Assembly: GCA_024114885.1 (NCBI GenBank) | Contig: CP099423.1 | Location: 2,418,001 to 2,482,000 of the forward strand | Direction: 5' to 3' | DNA from: Septoria linicola | Lineage: Eukaryota > Ascomycota > Dothideomycetes > Mycosphaerellales > Mycosphaerellaceae | Length of the DNA: 64,000 nt | Part shown: positions 1-11,170 of the stretch, piece by piece | Position numbering within the stretch: position 1 is the stretch's first letter | Layout of the letters: each line of letters starts with the position of its first letter | Position numbers and translations under genes: made by a program | Notes under the pieces: model-generated | Seen by the model: only the letters and a program-made list of their open reading frames with translations | Databases searched by the model: none | What the model was told of the DNA's origin: nothing

Positions 1-648
1 GCCGGAGCAGAGTACAACTGCTACTGCGCCGACATCACTCGCACATTCCCAATCACAAAAGATGGCATGTTCACGAAAGAGAGCAAAGAAATCTACGATC
101 TAGTACTGCTCATGCAAGATGAAGCCTTCAAACTCATCAAAGCCGGCACAATGTGGGAAGACTGCCACATGAAAGCTCACACGACTGGAGCTCTTGGTCT
201 CCAGAAGCTCGGCATCTTCAACAAGAATCTCACACTGGACCAGATTATGGACTCCCACATCATGACACGCTTCTTCCCTCACGGTCTCGGCCACTACCTA
301 GGCATGGACACGCACGACTGCGGCGGACACGCCAACTACGACGATCCAAACCCCTACTTCGCTTACTTGCGCAAGCGTGGTCCTCTACCCGTTGGCGCGG
401 TCATTACGAATGAGCCTGGAATCTACTTCAGAGAGTTCCCGCTCAGGCAGGAACTAAAAGATGGGAAGTGGGACGGTATTGTGGATCAGGATGTGCTCGA
501 AAGGTATTGGCGGGTTGGTGGAGTGAGAATCGAGGATGATATTGTGATTACGGAGGATGGGTATGAGAATTTGACGACTGTGAGTAGTGATTGGCAGAGT
601 GTGCAAGAGATGGTGCAGCGGGGCCTGGCGAATGGCGCGCTGCACTAA
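1..648 (+). CDS. Xaa-Pro aminopeptidase (M24 metallopeptidase), 3' part
   Basis: The frame is open from base 1 and ends at TAA 646-648, so only the C-terminal 215 residues are present; the start lies outside the window. The protein removes an N-terminal residue preceding proline, using two metal ions. M24 pita-bread fold landmarks are visible: ADITRTFP near the window start (second metal Asp), HGLGHYLG (metal His), NEPGIYF (metal Glu) and VRIEDDI (last metal Glu). The spacing fits fungal Xaa-Pro aminopeptidase/prolidase-type enzymes. No intron is needed. The next gene, a BTB protein, starts about 190 bases downstream on the same strand. Family assignment is firm; the exact subfamily (cytosolic PEPP-type) is an inference. 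Confidence 0.9.
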   Translation, partial: AGAEYNCYCADITRTFPITKDGMFTKESKEIYDLVLLMQDEAFKLIKAGTMWEDCHMKAHTTGALGLQKLGIFNKNLTLDQIMDSHIMTRFFPHGLGHYLGMDTHDCGGHANYDDPNPYFAYLRKRGPLPVGAVITNEPGIYFREFPLRQELKDGKWDGIVDQDVLERYWRVGGVRIEDDIVITEDGYENLTTVSSDWQSVQEMVQRGLANGALH

Positions 649-834
649 GTGTTTCAGATGTGAGGTGAAAGTGAAGATGCAGTATCACTTTAGGCAGCCA
701 CGCGAAGGCTGGCACTTGCTGTTTCTTCTTCTGCTTCTACTTCCTCATCTTCATGTTCCTCTCCCTCAACATTCCGCCTTGTACACTACAAGCCACCAAT
801 ACGTGTATGCACCTTGGCGCAGCAAGTGCGCATC

Positions 835-1617
835 ATGTCGACAGCTGATACTGCACGCACCGCTGCGAATTCGACATCGCATCTCTGGGACAAGGCGCCA
901 CCTACTAGCGAGGCCGAAGAGTAAGTCGCAACGCACAGTTCATCAGGTCCGTCGCTGATAATTGATGATAGCTACTCTATTGTCCCCGTTGTTGTCGAAG
1001 TCGGCCAGTCAGCCACGCTGTTCTATCTCACGGAAACAAGACTTCGTGCTTTTTCCAAATTCTTCGACACAGCACTCAAGAAGGAGTGGCTGGAGGGACA
1101 ACAGCGCAAGGTTCCCCTGCCAGATGAAGATCCAGAATTATTCAATGTTTATGCAAACTGGATCATGACAGGCAAACTATTCGTCGAAGATGAATCCGGG
1201 GTGCCAGGAGGGCAGGGAAAAGTAAGACAGAAGCTCGTGGACCTTTACATTCTGGGTGACAAGCTGCTCGACACCGACTTCAAGGACAGAGTCACGGATG
1301 CTTTGGCTAGCGTTTTCGTGGTGAGGTGCGACAATACCCATCGGATGTTAGGTACTGCGCAACGGGACAAAGCGTATGCGCACACCACGTCGGGGGCCAG
1401 TCTGCGTCGGATGATAGTCGGTCAGCTTGCGGCAGTGAGTAACACTCAGGATCTGATCTCAGAGGATGATACAAAGATTCTTCTGCTGGATGTTGCACTT
1501 GAATTGACGAAGAGTCGAGCTCGCAATGTCGCCGCGTTTAAGAGTGAGGTCGAAGCGTGCGCATTCCACGAGCATGTCCCTGGCTCAGAGAATTGCTACA
1601 GAAGCAGACGCGTTTGA
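835..1617 (+). CDS. BTB/POZ domain protein, 2 exons
   Basis: Two exons, 835-920 and 972-1617, joined by a 51-base GTAAGT..ATAG intron in phase 2, give 243 residues. The N-terminus (MSTADTARTAANSTSHLW) is short and polar. The BTB core follows: VVVEVGQSATLFYLTE, then LRAFSKFFDTALKKEWLEG, then the typical fungal KVPLPDEDPELFNVYANWI and a later YILGDKLLD helix. BTB domains mediate dimerisation and often recruit substrates to CUL3 ubiquitin ligases. The first ATG in the upstream exon is needed because the core frame has no good ATG before the domain. No other domain is seen, and the substrate or partner cannot be told from sequence. Confidence 0.82.
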
Positions 1618-1868
1618 GCCACGACTGGTTGGCACAACATGCGACTGGTCAGCACCATTGGAGACCACCAGTATTGCCCAGCGGTGGTAGTCGGACCGAA
1701 CTGAGCGTCATCAACGGGGCAAGATGATTCAAAACAGGTCGAATTGAAGCTCAAATCGCCGGATCTTTGGCTCATTGGGGTGCTCACAGGTTGGTATTGC
1801 CGTGGGGAGACAGGCAATCGTTCTGCGTGTCTATAGATAAGTTCCATGGAGGATCCGCGTACAACACT

Positions 1869-2570
1869 TTATAGTTGATGTCCCGTCTTCTCCACAGCCT
1901 TCTTATACGCCGGCGTCGCCTCACACTCGTCCAACCACTTGTCAATGTTCGCCCACTTTCCGCCTTGCGTCCCCAGTTCTCTAATCAGAATAAATCTCGC
2001 CGAGAAGTGCATCATAATATCTGCCACTGTCAAATCATCGCCAAACAGAAACTTGCCCTTGCTCTTTCCCAGCTCTGCCTCGAGGTAGTCCAGATCTTTG
2101 CAGACATTCTTGCTCAGACCTTCGATGGTCTTTGCGACGTCTCCGTCTTTTTGGTTCCACTTGGCGTAAAGGACTGCCAGGCCGTGCAACAGGAATGTGG
2201 CTTCGGATGCGTGGACCCATTGGAGGACTTTGTAGCGTTTTGCGTCTCCGACTGGGGGAAGGAGGCGGTGATTCGTGTCGTATGTGTCGCTCAGGTATCT
2301 TGAAGCATATATCAGCTATGGACTAAATGCTCTTGGAGACAGGAAAAAGACTCACTCGCAGATGTTACCACTCTCGTAGTATAGATCTCCTCCATCCTCG
2401 AGCGTTGGAAACTTGCCTAATCCTCCTGCTTCCTTCTTGAATTGAGGCGGAGCAGCACCATTTTCTCGTGGTGCAAACTTCAGCTCATACTCCAGCCCAA
2501 GCTCATCGAGCTGCCAGGCTGTGCGTATGCAACGCGATGCTTGCAGAAAGTGTAGCTTGATAGGAGTCAT
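1869..2570 (-). CDS. Glutathione S-transferase, 2 exons
   Basis: Exons 2356-2570 and 1869-2298 (minus strand) join over a 57-base GTGAGT intron to give 214 residues. The start MTPIKLHFLQASRC is chosen because it opens the thioredoxin-like GST domain; an ATG further upstream would add a non-homologous extension. The N-domain has the cis-proline segment GGLGKFPTLEDGG followed by the glutathione-binding YESGNICEYLSDTYD, which is completed only by the splice. The C-terminal helical domain ends with FLFGDDLTVADIMMHF, the classic GST N-capping motif. It conjugates or reduces substrates with glutathione, presumably in the cytosol. The class looks Ure2/theta-like (inference). Confidence 0.9.
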
Positions 2571-3403
2571 TGTCGAGTTCACGTCAGATGCGAAGAGGGA
2601 TGGAATCATCTGAGAAACACCATCTATCAAACCTCCCACTACTTCCGCCGCCATCATCACCACAAATACAAATCTTCTACCACTGTTCGCAGGGCTCTGT
2701 CTTCATGCTACGCCATGACGTCCGCCCAAGCTACGGCAAACATGCCTCTCGTGTCAGAGCTATACCAGCCCCGCGGTGAGCTTGTCGAGCTTCCAGTGAT
2801 CCGCAGTGGAACTTGCGCGTAAAGGTCAAATCAGACTCGAAGCCAGCGCAGTTCCTGAGAGGGGTGGTCGGAGTCTAGATGCCACTGCATGCACATCCCG
2901 CCGATCCTCTTCGGCTGTCGTGTCGATAGCTCGGAGAGCTCTCGCGTGCTCGGCGAGGTGGTCTGCAGCTGAGTGCGTGTGAGTGACACCTTGAGGCAGT
3001 CACTGAGCGCAGACAGCACAGAGGTGGCCGGTGAGGTAGACAGACAGTCGAGGTCGTCATGGTAGACGTGGTGAGAAGACCAGCATGTGCTCGGATTACC
3101 GTGATGAGAAAAGCCGAAAAGCACCAGGATGTCTCCAGCAAAATCCACTCACAGTGGAGGCGAAACTGTTCACATTGCATCTCACAGCCAACGAGAATCC
3201 ATCGCTGAGGATAGCACGACTGCCATCACACACGGCGTGGCACGAACAACAAGGTAGGAGCGATAGTTTATTTTGACTGCTCTTCACATCGTGAAGGGGT
3301 ATCCAATTCTCTTCATTCTCGTACAATGAAATACATTAGCATCAGGGCATGCCGCTCATGAACATCATTGTGGTATCATTGTTGTTTTCATACAAGCATC
3401 AAA
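2571..3403. other. Intergenic, GST upstream region
   Basis: Lies between the GST start and the 3' end of the GPR1/FUN34 gene, both on the minus strand, so it should hold the GST promoter and the transporter terminator. Short open frames on both strands have no recognisable motif and look random. No RNA gene or repeat seen. Confidence 0.6.
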
Positions 3404-4719
3404 CTATGCCTCGTACTCCTTTGCCTTGGCCTTTTCCGAAGCACCCTTGATGAAGCGCGACAGATCAACGACTGGAAGCTGGAATGGGAAGTCCAATGAT
3501 GCCAACATGATGGCGAAGAAGATGTACCAGCCGAGCATGTCAGTGACAAAGGTCACAGCACCTGCGGCCTTCACTTCTGTTGTTGCCATAGACGAATAGC
3601 TTGTTGCTGCTGCCATGTCACCACCAACCATAGCCTCACCGGCCAGAGCCAAGTGCCAGAAAGCGGCGGCGAGCAGACCAAAAGCGGCGACGAGCGTGAT
3701 GAAAATGCCGAAGAAGACCAGGTTCGTCCTGAGCGAGAGGATCATGTAGATGAAGCACAGAACACCCATGAAAACGAGGAAGAAGGCTAGGAACTGTCAG
3801 TTATCACCCACGAAATGCGGATAATGAGGAACATACCGTATGAAGCGTTGAAGCCTTGAGTCTCAAGACCGGTGGATTCAGCGTTGGTTGGGTCGGCATA
3901 TGCGGCGTAGGCGTGGTAGAATGGCTGGAGAGTTGCACCGTACTGGAGCCAGAAAGCACCGAACGACGTGAAGACGACGAATGGGAAGGTGTTTCCGAGG
4001 ATGAACTCTCCAAGACCACCAAGAACCATGAGGAGACCACCGAAGAAGAAGTAGACACCAGTCGAAGCAGCACCGTTACCACCAGCGCCTCTCCATCCCA
4101 TCAAGTCGCAGGACAATGGAGTCAGGGAAAGCAGGAAACCAACAAGGGCGCTATCCATTGTTAGCAAAAGCTAGAGATGCCGCATTAGAGCTTCAAAACT
4201 TACAGAGGAGTTGGGTTACCGAATGTCTTTCGGAGATCACCAGCAACCTTGTTCTGTGGCGACAGGTAGATCTTCTCGAAGAGCTCTGGCGAGATGGAGA
4301 TGCTGCCAGAGGTCTGGATCTTCCTCAGCGCAGTGTCGGCGTCCATGTTGTTATCGAGGTGGTAGCCTTGGCACGATGTCAGTACATGCTATTCCATCAA
4401 ATCATCGCGAAGCAGAGCCAGGAAAGTCTCAGAACGCAAAGACTGCCATCAAGAGCTGTGATGCGTGCTGAAACGCAAGCTCTATAGCTGAGTAGTAGGG
4501 CCAAGCTCATATCGACGCGCAGAAGTCAAATCTCGAGGGATGTGGTTCAACATCGAGCATTGATTCCATACCTGATGAGCTTTTGTTCGCGCTGCTTGCG
4601 CCTAGGCTTCCTGGCTGACCTGCGTGGGTGCTACACGTACCATTCTCGAAGTCCTTTTCCATAGGTCCGGGAGCAGTCAAGTTGGTGTTGTTCTGCGTGG
4701 CGTTGTACGTGTCCGTCAT
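3404..4719 (-). CDS. GPR1/FUN34/YaaH acetate (monocarboxylate) transporter, 4 exons
   Basis: Four exons on the minus strand, 4641-4719, 4204-4366, 3837-4150 and 3404-3786, have matching phases and give 312 residues. Introns begin GTACGT, GTAAGT and GTATGT. The protein is a plasma-membrane channel/transporter for acetate and similar small acids (Ato/AcpA type). The family signature FGNPTPLALVGF straddles the second junction, followed by six hydrophobic segments including VYFFFGGLLMVLGGLGEFIL and FVVFTSFGAFWLQYG. The N-terminal cytosolic tail is polar and rich in Asn/Thr, which is usual. The first intron is long (274 bases); the others are about 50 bases. A 2.8-kb gene-poor stretch lies upstream. 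AcpA-like expression is often controlled by carbon source; nothing in the sequence proves it here. Confidence 0.92.
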
Positions 4720-7530
4720 GATGGCGATGACTTGATGATGGAGCTTGGTATGTGTTATTGATGGTGATGCTGTCGGTCAAGATAAATGATACAGCACAGA
4801 GCACACAAAAGCAAGACAGGAGGCACGAGGAGGACAAGGGCGAGGCGGCTGTCTTATTTACTACAAGCACAGATCAGGACGGCTCCGCATCAGGTGAACC
4901 TGCCGGAACTCAGAGCCAGACTCAAAAGCAGACTGGTTGCGGTTGCGATCGCGCTTTGGCCCTGGTAGGTGGACCAGAGGAGACGATGAGCAGCGCCAAA
5001 GCCATCTGATGGACAGAGCATCACAGCAGAGCTTCCCCGTAACGCGTCGCCTGACGCCATGTCGTTCACTGCTTGCATGAATGCCAGGGAGCTATCCAGA
5101 CCAAGAAAGGTGCTTCTCCACGAACGTTGCTACGGTTGGAGGGGTCCTGCCGCTCCTATGGAATTAGCACCATGCACATCCAATGCACGCGGCGTTCCGG
5201 ATGGCTGGCAGTCCGACCTTTGCAGTCTTGGTTCACATGGATCTCTGGACTTCGTAAAGCTTTCAGAACTTTACCACAGCTACCGCCCAGCGCGCATTGC
5301 ATTTGCCTGCATGGCCTCGAGCTTTGCCTCATCACCGAGCTCTGCAATTGACACCAAAATCGACAATGGCGACGAGGCTGCGTTCCACGGGCGTACGGAG
5401 CATAGAGGCGAAGGCGTTTGAAACGAGACGCTAGTCGATTAAGGTCGATGCCGTGGCGTGTCGATCGACCAGAAGCGCGGGGAAAGCTCTGGGGAAAGCA
5501 GCAGAGCGGTCGAACACGTCGAACAACAGCACAACGGCACCAGAAAACCGCTCAGCGTGCGAGTAAAAGTCAACACATATCTAAAGTCAACACACATCTT
5601 GCGTCGCACAAACACGCCTGCTCCAGGTGCATGAAGCATATCGCCTTCTGTCAGCACCATATCGATGACTCTACGAGACAATGAACTCTGAGCAGGGTAA
5701 GACATGCGACAAAGCTCCATCCCTGCGGTCGTCGAGGATTCAGCTTGACAGGTCGTGTCTTCCCAAACCTCTCTTTTGACGAATGCACATCTTCTTCTAC
5801 TTCGATCCAGCGCGACTATCTGCCTAACCTTCTTGGGTCGGCTGTTCTACCTGCGATCAGCTAGGCGAAATTGACGCGCAGCTTAATCAATCCCACGGGC
5901 CAATGGCCTGTGCGACAAATGGTGCCTTACTCTTGATGTGGGTTTCCTCGACTCCGAACACAACAGCCGCTCACCGATGTGCACAGTCGATCTCCCTCAG
6001 TCTGTGAAGAGTATTGTCTATCCATGGGTTCCTAGTCAGCCAACGTGACCACCATGCGGACCTCTGACTTTCGTCCTAAGCAGCATGATCCTCGCCGAGT
6101 CACGCTTTCTCTTTGCTCCAGCCCAGCCTCTCACGAAGGTACGAATACTCAGCCAAAACATCTTCCCTCAAAGCCGTCCGTATAACACAGCAAAACAACG
6201 CGAGCCCTTGAAGCGATCAAACAGACGGATGCACGCCCGGAGGAGGATCACCCAGCAAGCAACCATTTCCCCAGACTTTTGGGGAAATTTGGAATCTCAC
6301 GCGAGAGGGCGTTTGAACGCCTTCCGCACAAGCGGCGCTAGCTTCTTGTCCCTCCCCGGCTCGACAAGCTCTGCTCGGCGCTGCACTGCACTTTCCGATA
6401 CACGGATGCAGTATTGGTGGGTTCTTTGCATAGTTCTAGCTATACACTCTAGCAGTAGCATGTGATGCAGCGCTGCGCACATCATTCGTATCATGTAGCT
6501 CGTGCTTGACTTCCACATCATGGTCTATGTGCATGCACAAGTCGTGAGATTTTCTGACTTGGTCACGCCAGACGCGAGAAGCGAATTGGGAAACGAGGGT
6601 CTCAGAGTACGTACCTCTGCCTTTCCGCTTTGTGCGATTTCTATCCATATGGAAGTTTTTCAATAGCGTGCACAGATGTCCTGCGTGTCTGTAAGATGGA
6701 CGGTGAGGAAAAGAGTACAAAGATACATTCGTTTCTCTGCCGCTACGGTTTGTGAATCGAATTTCTGTTATGTACAAATGTTGAGATGAGGGTTTGGTTG
6801 CACGTCCTTCAGTGTATTGATCGTATGGAGATTTCTCGTTTTTTTGGCTCTTGTGAGAGATGTAGGCAAGACTTCGAATATGCGAAGATGGTGATCAGCA
6901 GCAGTCTGCAAAATCAATCAAATGCGCTCGCCATGCTGCGTGGTGAGCGAGGAAGATCATTGTTTCGATAGATACAGTTGCCGAGTCGCGAAATGCTTCC
7001 GACAATGCCATCGGATGAACCTATGCTTAAGCTGCAGGTTGAGCCTATTGGGACTTCACTGACATTGTGAGATCGATTCGACATTTCCGTCCGGGGCATC
7101 CCATGCCTCGCTTTTTCAGCCTGTCAGAACTGTGATAAGGACTGGCGCATCATCAAGAAGACGTCCATTCTGTGTGCGCAGTTCAGACTGCTCATAGTCA
7201 TGCGTGTCAGCGGGTCGCTCTACTCCTAGTGACGCATTATGATGCCGCTTGACGATACTGTAGGCATCGACATGACCAGGCTTCCTGTGCTTGAAGCTTG
7301 TATCGCGGCCCCGTAGTTTGGATCCGATTGAGCTTGAGGAACGACCGGGTAGAGCTGCTGCGTAAGGCTGAAAGCAGGTGATGCAGAGCTCGTAGTTCCT
7401 TGTTCCTGGGACAACGTCACATGGTTGTTCGAGCACGACATGCAGAAAGCTGTAGGTACATTGCATGTGTCAGACTGGAAGAAGAGCTTTCTGCGTCTTG
7501 TGTAATTGTCAATACAGAACGAGGGACAGC
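4720..7530. other. Long gene-poor stretch
   Basis: About 2.8 kb between the transporter start and the HAUS3-like 3' end without a gene I can support. It should contain the transporter promoter. One weak candidate is a minus-strand ATG frame at 7226-7441 (71 residues, Ser/Gln/Pro-rich, MSCSNNHVTLSQEQG...), whose protein-like character continues in another frame to 7116; no convincing intron joins them. Other short frames look random. No tRNA or repeat seen. Confidence 0.5.
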
Positions 7531-9087
7531 TCAGCCACCCAGTTGTCTTAATGCTGCCTCCTGCTTTCTTCTCACCACTTTTGCGATCTGATCAATGTCG
7601 AGCTCCCGCATTTCGTCTCCAATTTCTTGGGTGTTGTGTTCGAGATCGTCCAACGAGCTTTGTATTTGTCCATCGATGAGTTGAATGTTGCCATGTTGAG
7701 ACTGCGCGTACACCGCGCGGAGAAGTTCATGCACATTCGCATCGCTCTTTGCCAAAGACTGTACGATAGCGTCTGTGATGGTCTCCTCTGTCGACTTTCG
7801 AAGAGCGTGCAGGTTGTCCTGCTTTTCGTGACTAGCTGTATCGAGCACACTGGCCAGCTTTGTCGAATCGACGGGCTCTGAGAGGCGGACATCATGCCCT
7901 CGAAGAAAGGGTATAGCAGGATCTTGCGTCTCCGACATGTTCGCCTGGACTAGTCGCAGAGGCTTCAGACCTCGCGCTGATGCTTGTCGATCTTTAGTCG
8001 GAGTGGAAGGCGTAGGCGCGCCAGACTTTGCTTGCTCGACAATCACGACACCCTCAAGCGTCCTCGAGACAGACCGCAAAGCTGACCCATGAGCGTGGAG
8101 ATGCTGTACGTGACTGCTAATAGCGTCCAGTCGAGATGTGAGATACACAAGGGCCGCGACAGAATACTCAGCCAACTTCGCCTTTTGTGCCTGGCCTTCA
8201 GCACGAGCAGAGACTTGACCAGATTTGAGTGACTTTCGATACTGATTATCCACCACAATTGACACCAGCCCTTCGATCTCACCTCCTAGTTCTTCTAGCT
8301 CAGCCCGGAGGGTCTCGCGCTGCTTGGCCTGTTGGTCGGACAGGCTGCCTGTAGACGTTGCACGCCGGCTGTAGTCAAGCAGACTCTGACGATATGTGCT
8401 GTCCAGTCGAGCTCGGATGCTCTGCGCCGAGAGATCTGTGAGAGTCGCACACAGCTGCTCGATCTCCGATGCGCCATCCTTGTCCATGGAGGAGTCGCCA
8501 AGCTTTGGCAACAATTTCTGAAGACCATCCAGAAGGCGATCATCCTTTTCTAGCAAGCGGTTGACACTGGCATCAAAGCTGGCTGTGTTGGCGTTGTTCT
8601 GCTTCACAGAAGTTCTCAGGCGGTCCTTGACAGCAAGGGAAAGTTCATCAATGTCAAAGTCTAGCTGTGCCTTTTCTCGAGCAAATTTTTGCTGTCGCTT
8701 CTCTCGGGCGAGGAACTCTGCATCATTGTGGCCATTTTGTGATTTGAGCTTCTGAAGTGCAAGTTTCTGCTGCTCGAGCATCTGACATTGTCGATCTATG
8801 GCTGCAGTACTTGCTTCCAATGAGTCAATGGCTGCCTCGAATTCGTTGTCGTCCAATGGTCTGCCAGGAAGGACATCGCCCTGCGTAGTGGAAATGCCAT
8901 GTTTCTCGTAGAAACGTAACTCGTCTCTGCTGAGAAGAGTAGAGGAACCAAGGTACTCCTTGACCCAGGCTGTGGCGTCGTCCCGCGTCTTCTTTCCATC
9001 GAATGCCCAGGCAATGTCGTCCTCTCCCAGCGGTATATTGCGCTCCTGCAAGACGCGCAGCAGGAGGCGCATATCTGGACTCGCCAT
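7531..9087 (-). CDS. HAUS3: HAUS3-like augmin complex subunit (coiled coil)
   Basis: A single-exon protein of 518 residues from ATG 9087 (MASPDMRLLLRVLQERNIPL); the open frame runs on to 9228 but only with a TTG codon. The first ~80 residues resemble the HAUS3 N-terminal domain: a short helix, then DDIAWAFDGKKTRDDATAW and LLSRDELRFYEKHG, comparable with the human DFDWLFEG...LSERELEAF pattern. The rest is mostly coiled coil (residues ~100-200 and the C-terminal 150). Augmin brings gamma-tubulin to existing spindle microtubules to nucleate branches. The gene is divergent from TIM21 with about 200 bases between the starts. The assignment rests on pattern memory, so another coiled-coil protein remains possible. 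Confidence 0.62.
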   Translation of the reverse strand: MASPDMRLLLRVLQERNIPLGEDDIAWAFDGKKTRDDATAWVKEYLGSSTLLSRDELRFYEKHGISTTQGDVLPGRPLDDNEFEAAIDSLEASTAAIDRQCQMLEQQKLALQKLKSQNGHNDAEFLAREKRQQKFAREKAQLDFDIDELSLAVKDRLRTSVKQNNANTASFDASVNRLLEKDDRLLDGLQKLLPKLGDSSMDKDGASEIEQLCATLTDLSAQSIRARLDSTYRQSLLDYSRRATSTGSLSDQQAKQRETLRAELEELGGEIEGLVSIVVDNQYRKSLKSGQVSARAEGQAQKAKLAEYSVAALVYLTSRLDAISSHVQHLHAHGSALRSVSRTLEGVVIVEQAKSGAPTPSTPTKDRQASARGLKPLRLVQANMSETQDPAIPFLRGHDVRLSEPVDSTKLASVLDTASHEKQDNLHALRKSTEETITDAIVQSLAKSDANVHELLRAVYAQSQHGNIQLIDGQIQSSLDDLEHNTQEIGDEMRELDIDQIAKVVRRKQEAALRQLGG

Positions 9088-9293
9088 CTCCCCACCAGAC
9101 TCCACACTCAATAGATCTCTTGTAGGTGATGAGGCTGGAGTCCAATGGTTTTCCAATGAGGACAGGAACACAAGATCGCATGCTTGCCGAGTGAGAGCCC
9201 CACTCGTGCCAAGAGCACCGCGAGACAAGCTCTCTCTCCTCCGCTGCCTCTGCCTCCGCCCTCACACGACGTGCAGCACCACGGGCGACGAGG
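9088..9293. promoter_or_regulatory. Divergent promoter, HAUS3-like / TIM21
   Basis: Only 206 bases separate the ATG of the minus-strand HAUS3-like gene and the plus-strand TIM21 gene, so both must be driven from this short stretch. A CT/CCTC-rich run lies at about 9230-9250. No specific factor site recognised. Confidence 0.55.
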
Positions 9294-10062
9294 ATGCTCG
9301 AACGACTTGCGAAGCTCCCCGTGAGCAGGCAGCTGCCATCGCTGTCTGCACTACAACTTACTGGGCCGGTTTCCCGCAATCACAGCTACCAAACTCGAAA
9401 TGCCACAACATCTTCTCTCCCGAAAGATGCAGCGGCCTCACGGCGACGCTCAGTGACGGTGGTCAACGATACTGGCGCAGTGCCCTGGAAGGATCTGTCG
9501 GTGGGAGAGAAAGCTGCGCGAACGACACAGCAATCCTTCAACTTTGGCATCGTCCTGCTGGGGATTGGTCTCACAGGCGCAGTGGCGACTGTGCTCTGGC
9601 TGGAAGTCTTCTCGTCCGACAGCAAGACGGCTTATTTCAACCGCGCGGCCGATCGTGTGCGCGCAGATCCAGAGTGCAGGAGGCTGTTGACAGGAGACGA
9701 GCGCGCGCACAAGAGAGACATTGAAGCACACGGCGAGCCCAGCTGGAGTCGCTGGGCACGGAACAGGACCATTGCTAGTCGGCTGGAGACAGACAGGGCA
9801 GGCATCGAGCATTTGCATATGGTATGTCGTGTTCTATCGGAGGCATGTGTGCAGTACTGACCAGCACCAGCATTTCTACGTCACAGGTAAAAAGGCCAAC
9901 GGCACAGTGCAGCTACACATGTCGAGGCGGCCTGGCGAGGAGTTCCAGTATCAGCTGTTGGCCCTGGACATCCCTGGAGAGCAAAGAGTCTACCTCGAAA
10001 ATGCTAGTGCGCTTTCTCAAGTCAAAGGTGGCAAGCTTTTTGGCATCAACTGGAATCGGTAG
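9294..10062 (+). CDS. TIM21: TIM21, mitochondrial presequence translocase subunit, 2 exons
   Basis: Exons 9294-9821 and 9871-10062, with a 49-base GTATGT..CCAG intron in phase 0, give 239 residues. Tim21 is a TIM23-complex subunit in the inner membrane; it contacts the TOM complex from the intermembrane space and couples TIM23 to respiratory complexes. The N-terminus is Arg/Ser-rich with few acids, as in mitochondrial presequences. One transmembrane segment is at about residues 84-106 (FGIVLLGIGLTGAVATVLW). The C-terminal intermembrane-space domain includes NRAADRVRADPECRRLLTG and, across the splice, HLHMHFYVTGKKANG, a typical Tim21 signature. Length fits the family. It is divergent from the HAUS3-like gene. 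Confidence 0.93.
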
Positions 10063-10402
10063 AAGTTGTGCTCTCCATGTTCAGCATACCCGGGCACCTG
10101 CCCATCCCGCTAGCCACGAGCCTGGACAACGCGAGCGCATTGACTAGCTGGTGTACAACATAAGGACACGGGCATGAGCACAACTCAGCACCGCAGTCAG
10201 CATGATCTCCGAAGCCAGAAAAGCCGGCCTTTCGACCAGATCATCTATTAACAGTGCACGTCAACATTGCTCGGGCTGGACAAATGAGTTACTGCATCGG
10301 GATCAAGTCCATCAAACTGGACCAACGCAACTGGTAGGCATTTACTGCTGGCAAGACACGCTTTTGGGTGATCTATTTCTATCGCACGTTGATGGCTTAT
10401 GC
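10063..10402. other. Convergent 3' region
   Basis: Lies between the 3' ends of TIM21 (plus) and the TTC36-like gene (minus); presumably both terminators. Nothing else recognised. Confidence 0.6.
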
Positions 10403-11170
10403 CTACCAGGCCGTTTCCATCTCATTCCGCATGGCTTCCTTCACGATACTTCCACAAAGCTTTGCATGCGGATTTGTGTGTACCGCCAACGCCTTGGCCA
10501 CTTCATTGCCATATAGGCCACCAAGATAGAATGCCCTGGACGCTTCCTCCTCGAATCGATTTCCGTTCCACTTCACACCATCAATCGCAGCCACAACACC
10601 AGCGTTTCCGGACTCCAGGTCTTTGGCAGCTGCGTGGTAGAGAGCGCCCAGCTGCGTGTATGCTTGAGCAAGCAGTTTGCCCTGAGCCGGCGACACAGCA
10701 TCTTGTGGTCTCGCTGGTGACGCTGCGATGATGCAAGCTTTGAGATCTGCCTCAGCTGCCACACCTCCAGCACACTGGTCCGCATAGAGCAGTGAGTTTG
10801 GTCGCACGAGTGTGTTCCTGTCTCCAAACCTCCATCTCCTCATCTGCGCTCGATTGTTTCTCGCGGAAGCATAGTTTGGGAATTCAGCAATGAGTGCATC
10901 GAGAGATGTCAGGGCAGCTCGGTATGCAGCATCCTTGGCACTCTCCTTCACGTCTGGAAACCGGGCCTTGTTTCGCTCGAAGTCTTCGATGATGGATATT
11001 GCCTCCCTCTCGCGCGTCCTCAGTTGCGCAAGCAATGCTGCATTGTGTATGTGGCGGTCTTCCGGCAGGCTCGGGTCGATGATGATTTCTGCTCGAGAAG
11101 CAGCGCTTTCTGGATCGAAGACTTGGGCAAGCACAGCCGAGTCTGCTCTGGATAGCTGTTTTGGTAGCAT
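10403..11170 (-). CDS. TTC36: TTC36-like tetratricopeptide repeat protein
   Basis: Single exon, 255 residues from ATG 11170 (MLPKQLSRADSAVLAQVFDP); an in-frame GTG at 11200 is not a credible start. Similarity to animal TTC36 is seen at three places: the N-terminal AVLAQVFDPES, the TPR helix pair ending FPNYASARNNRAQMRRW (animal ASAYNNRAQARR), and the C-terminal YGNEVAKALAVHTNPHAKLCGSIVKEAM (animal ...LNPYAALCNRMLADMM). Between them are further TPR-like helices such as LLAQAYTQLGALYHAAAKDL. The product is probably a small cytosolic adaptor. It lies head-to-head with HPPD, which is striking because mammalian TTC36 binds and stabilises that enzyme. The family call is strong; function in fungi is inference. 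Confidence 0.82.
   Translation of the reverse strand: MLPKQLSRADSAVLAQVFDPESAASRAEIIIDPSLPEDRHIHNAALLAQLRTREREAISIIEDFERNKARFPDVKESAKDAAYRAALTSLDALIAEFPNYASARNNRAQMRRWRFGDRNTLVRPNSLLYADQCAGGVAAEADLKACIIAASPARPQDAVSPAQGKLLAQAYTQLGALYHAAAKDLESGNAGVVAAIDGVKWNGNRFEEEASRAFYLGGLYGNEVAKALAVHTNPHAKLCGSIVKEAMRNEMETAW

Noticed and set aside
9088..9228. N-terminal extension of the HAUS3-like protein
   Set aside because: Its only start is TTG and it would fill most of the TIM21 promoter; ATG 9087 is better.
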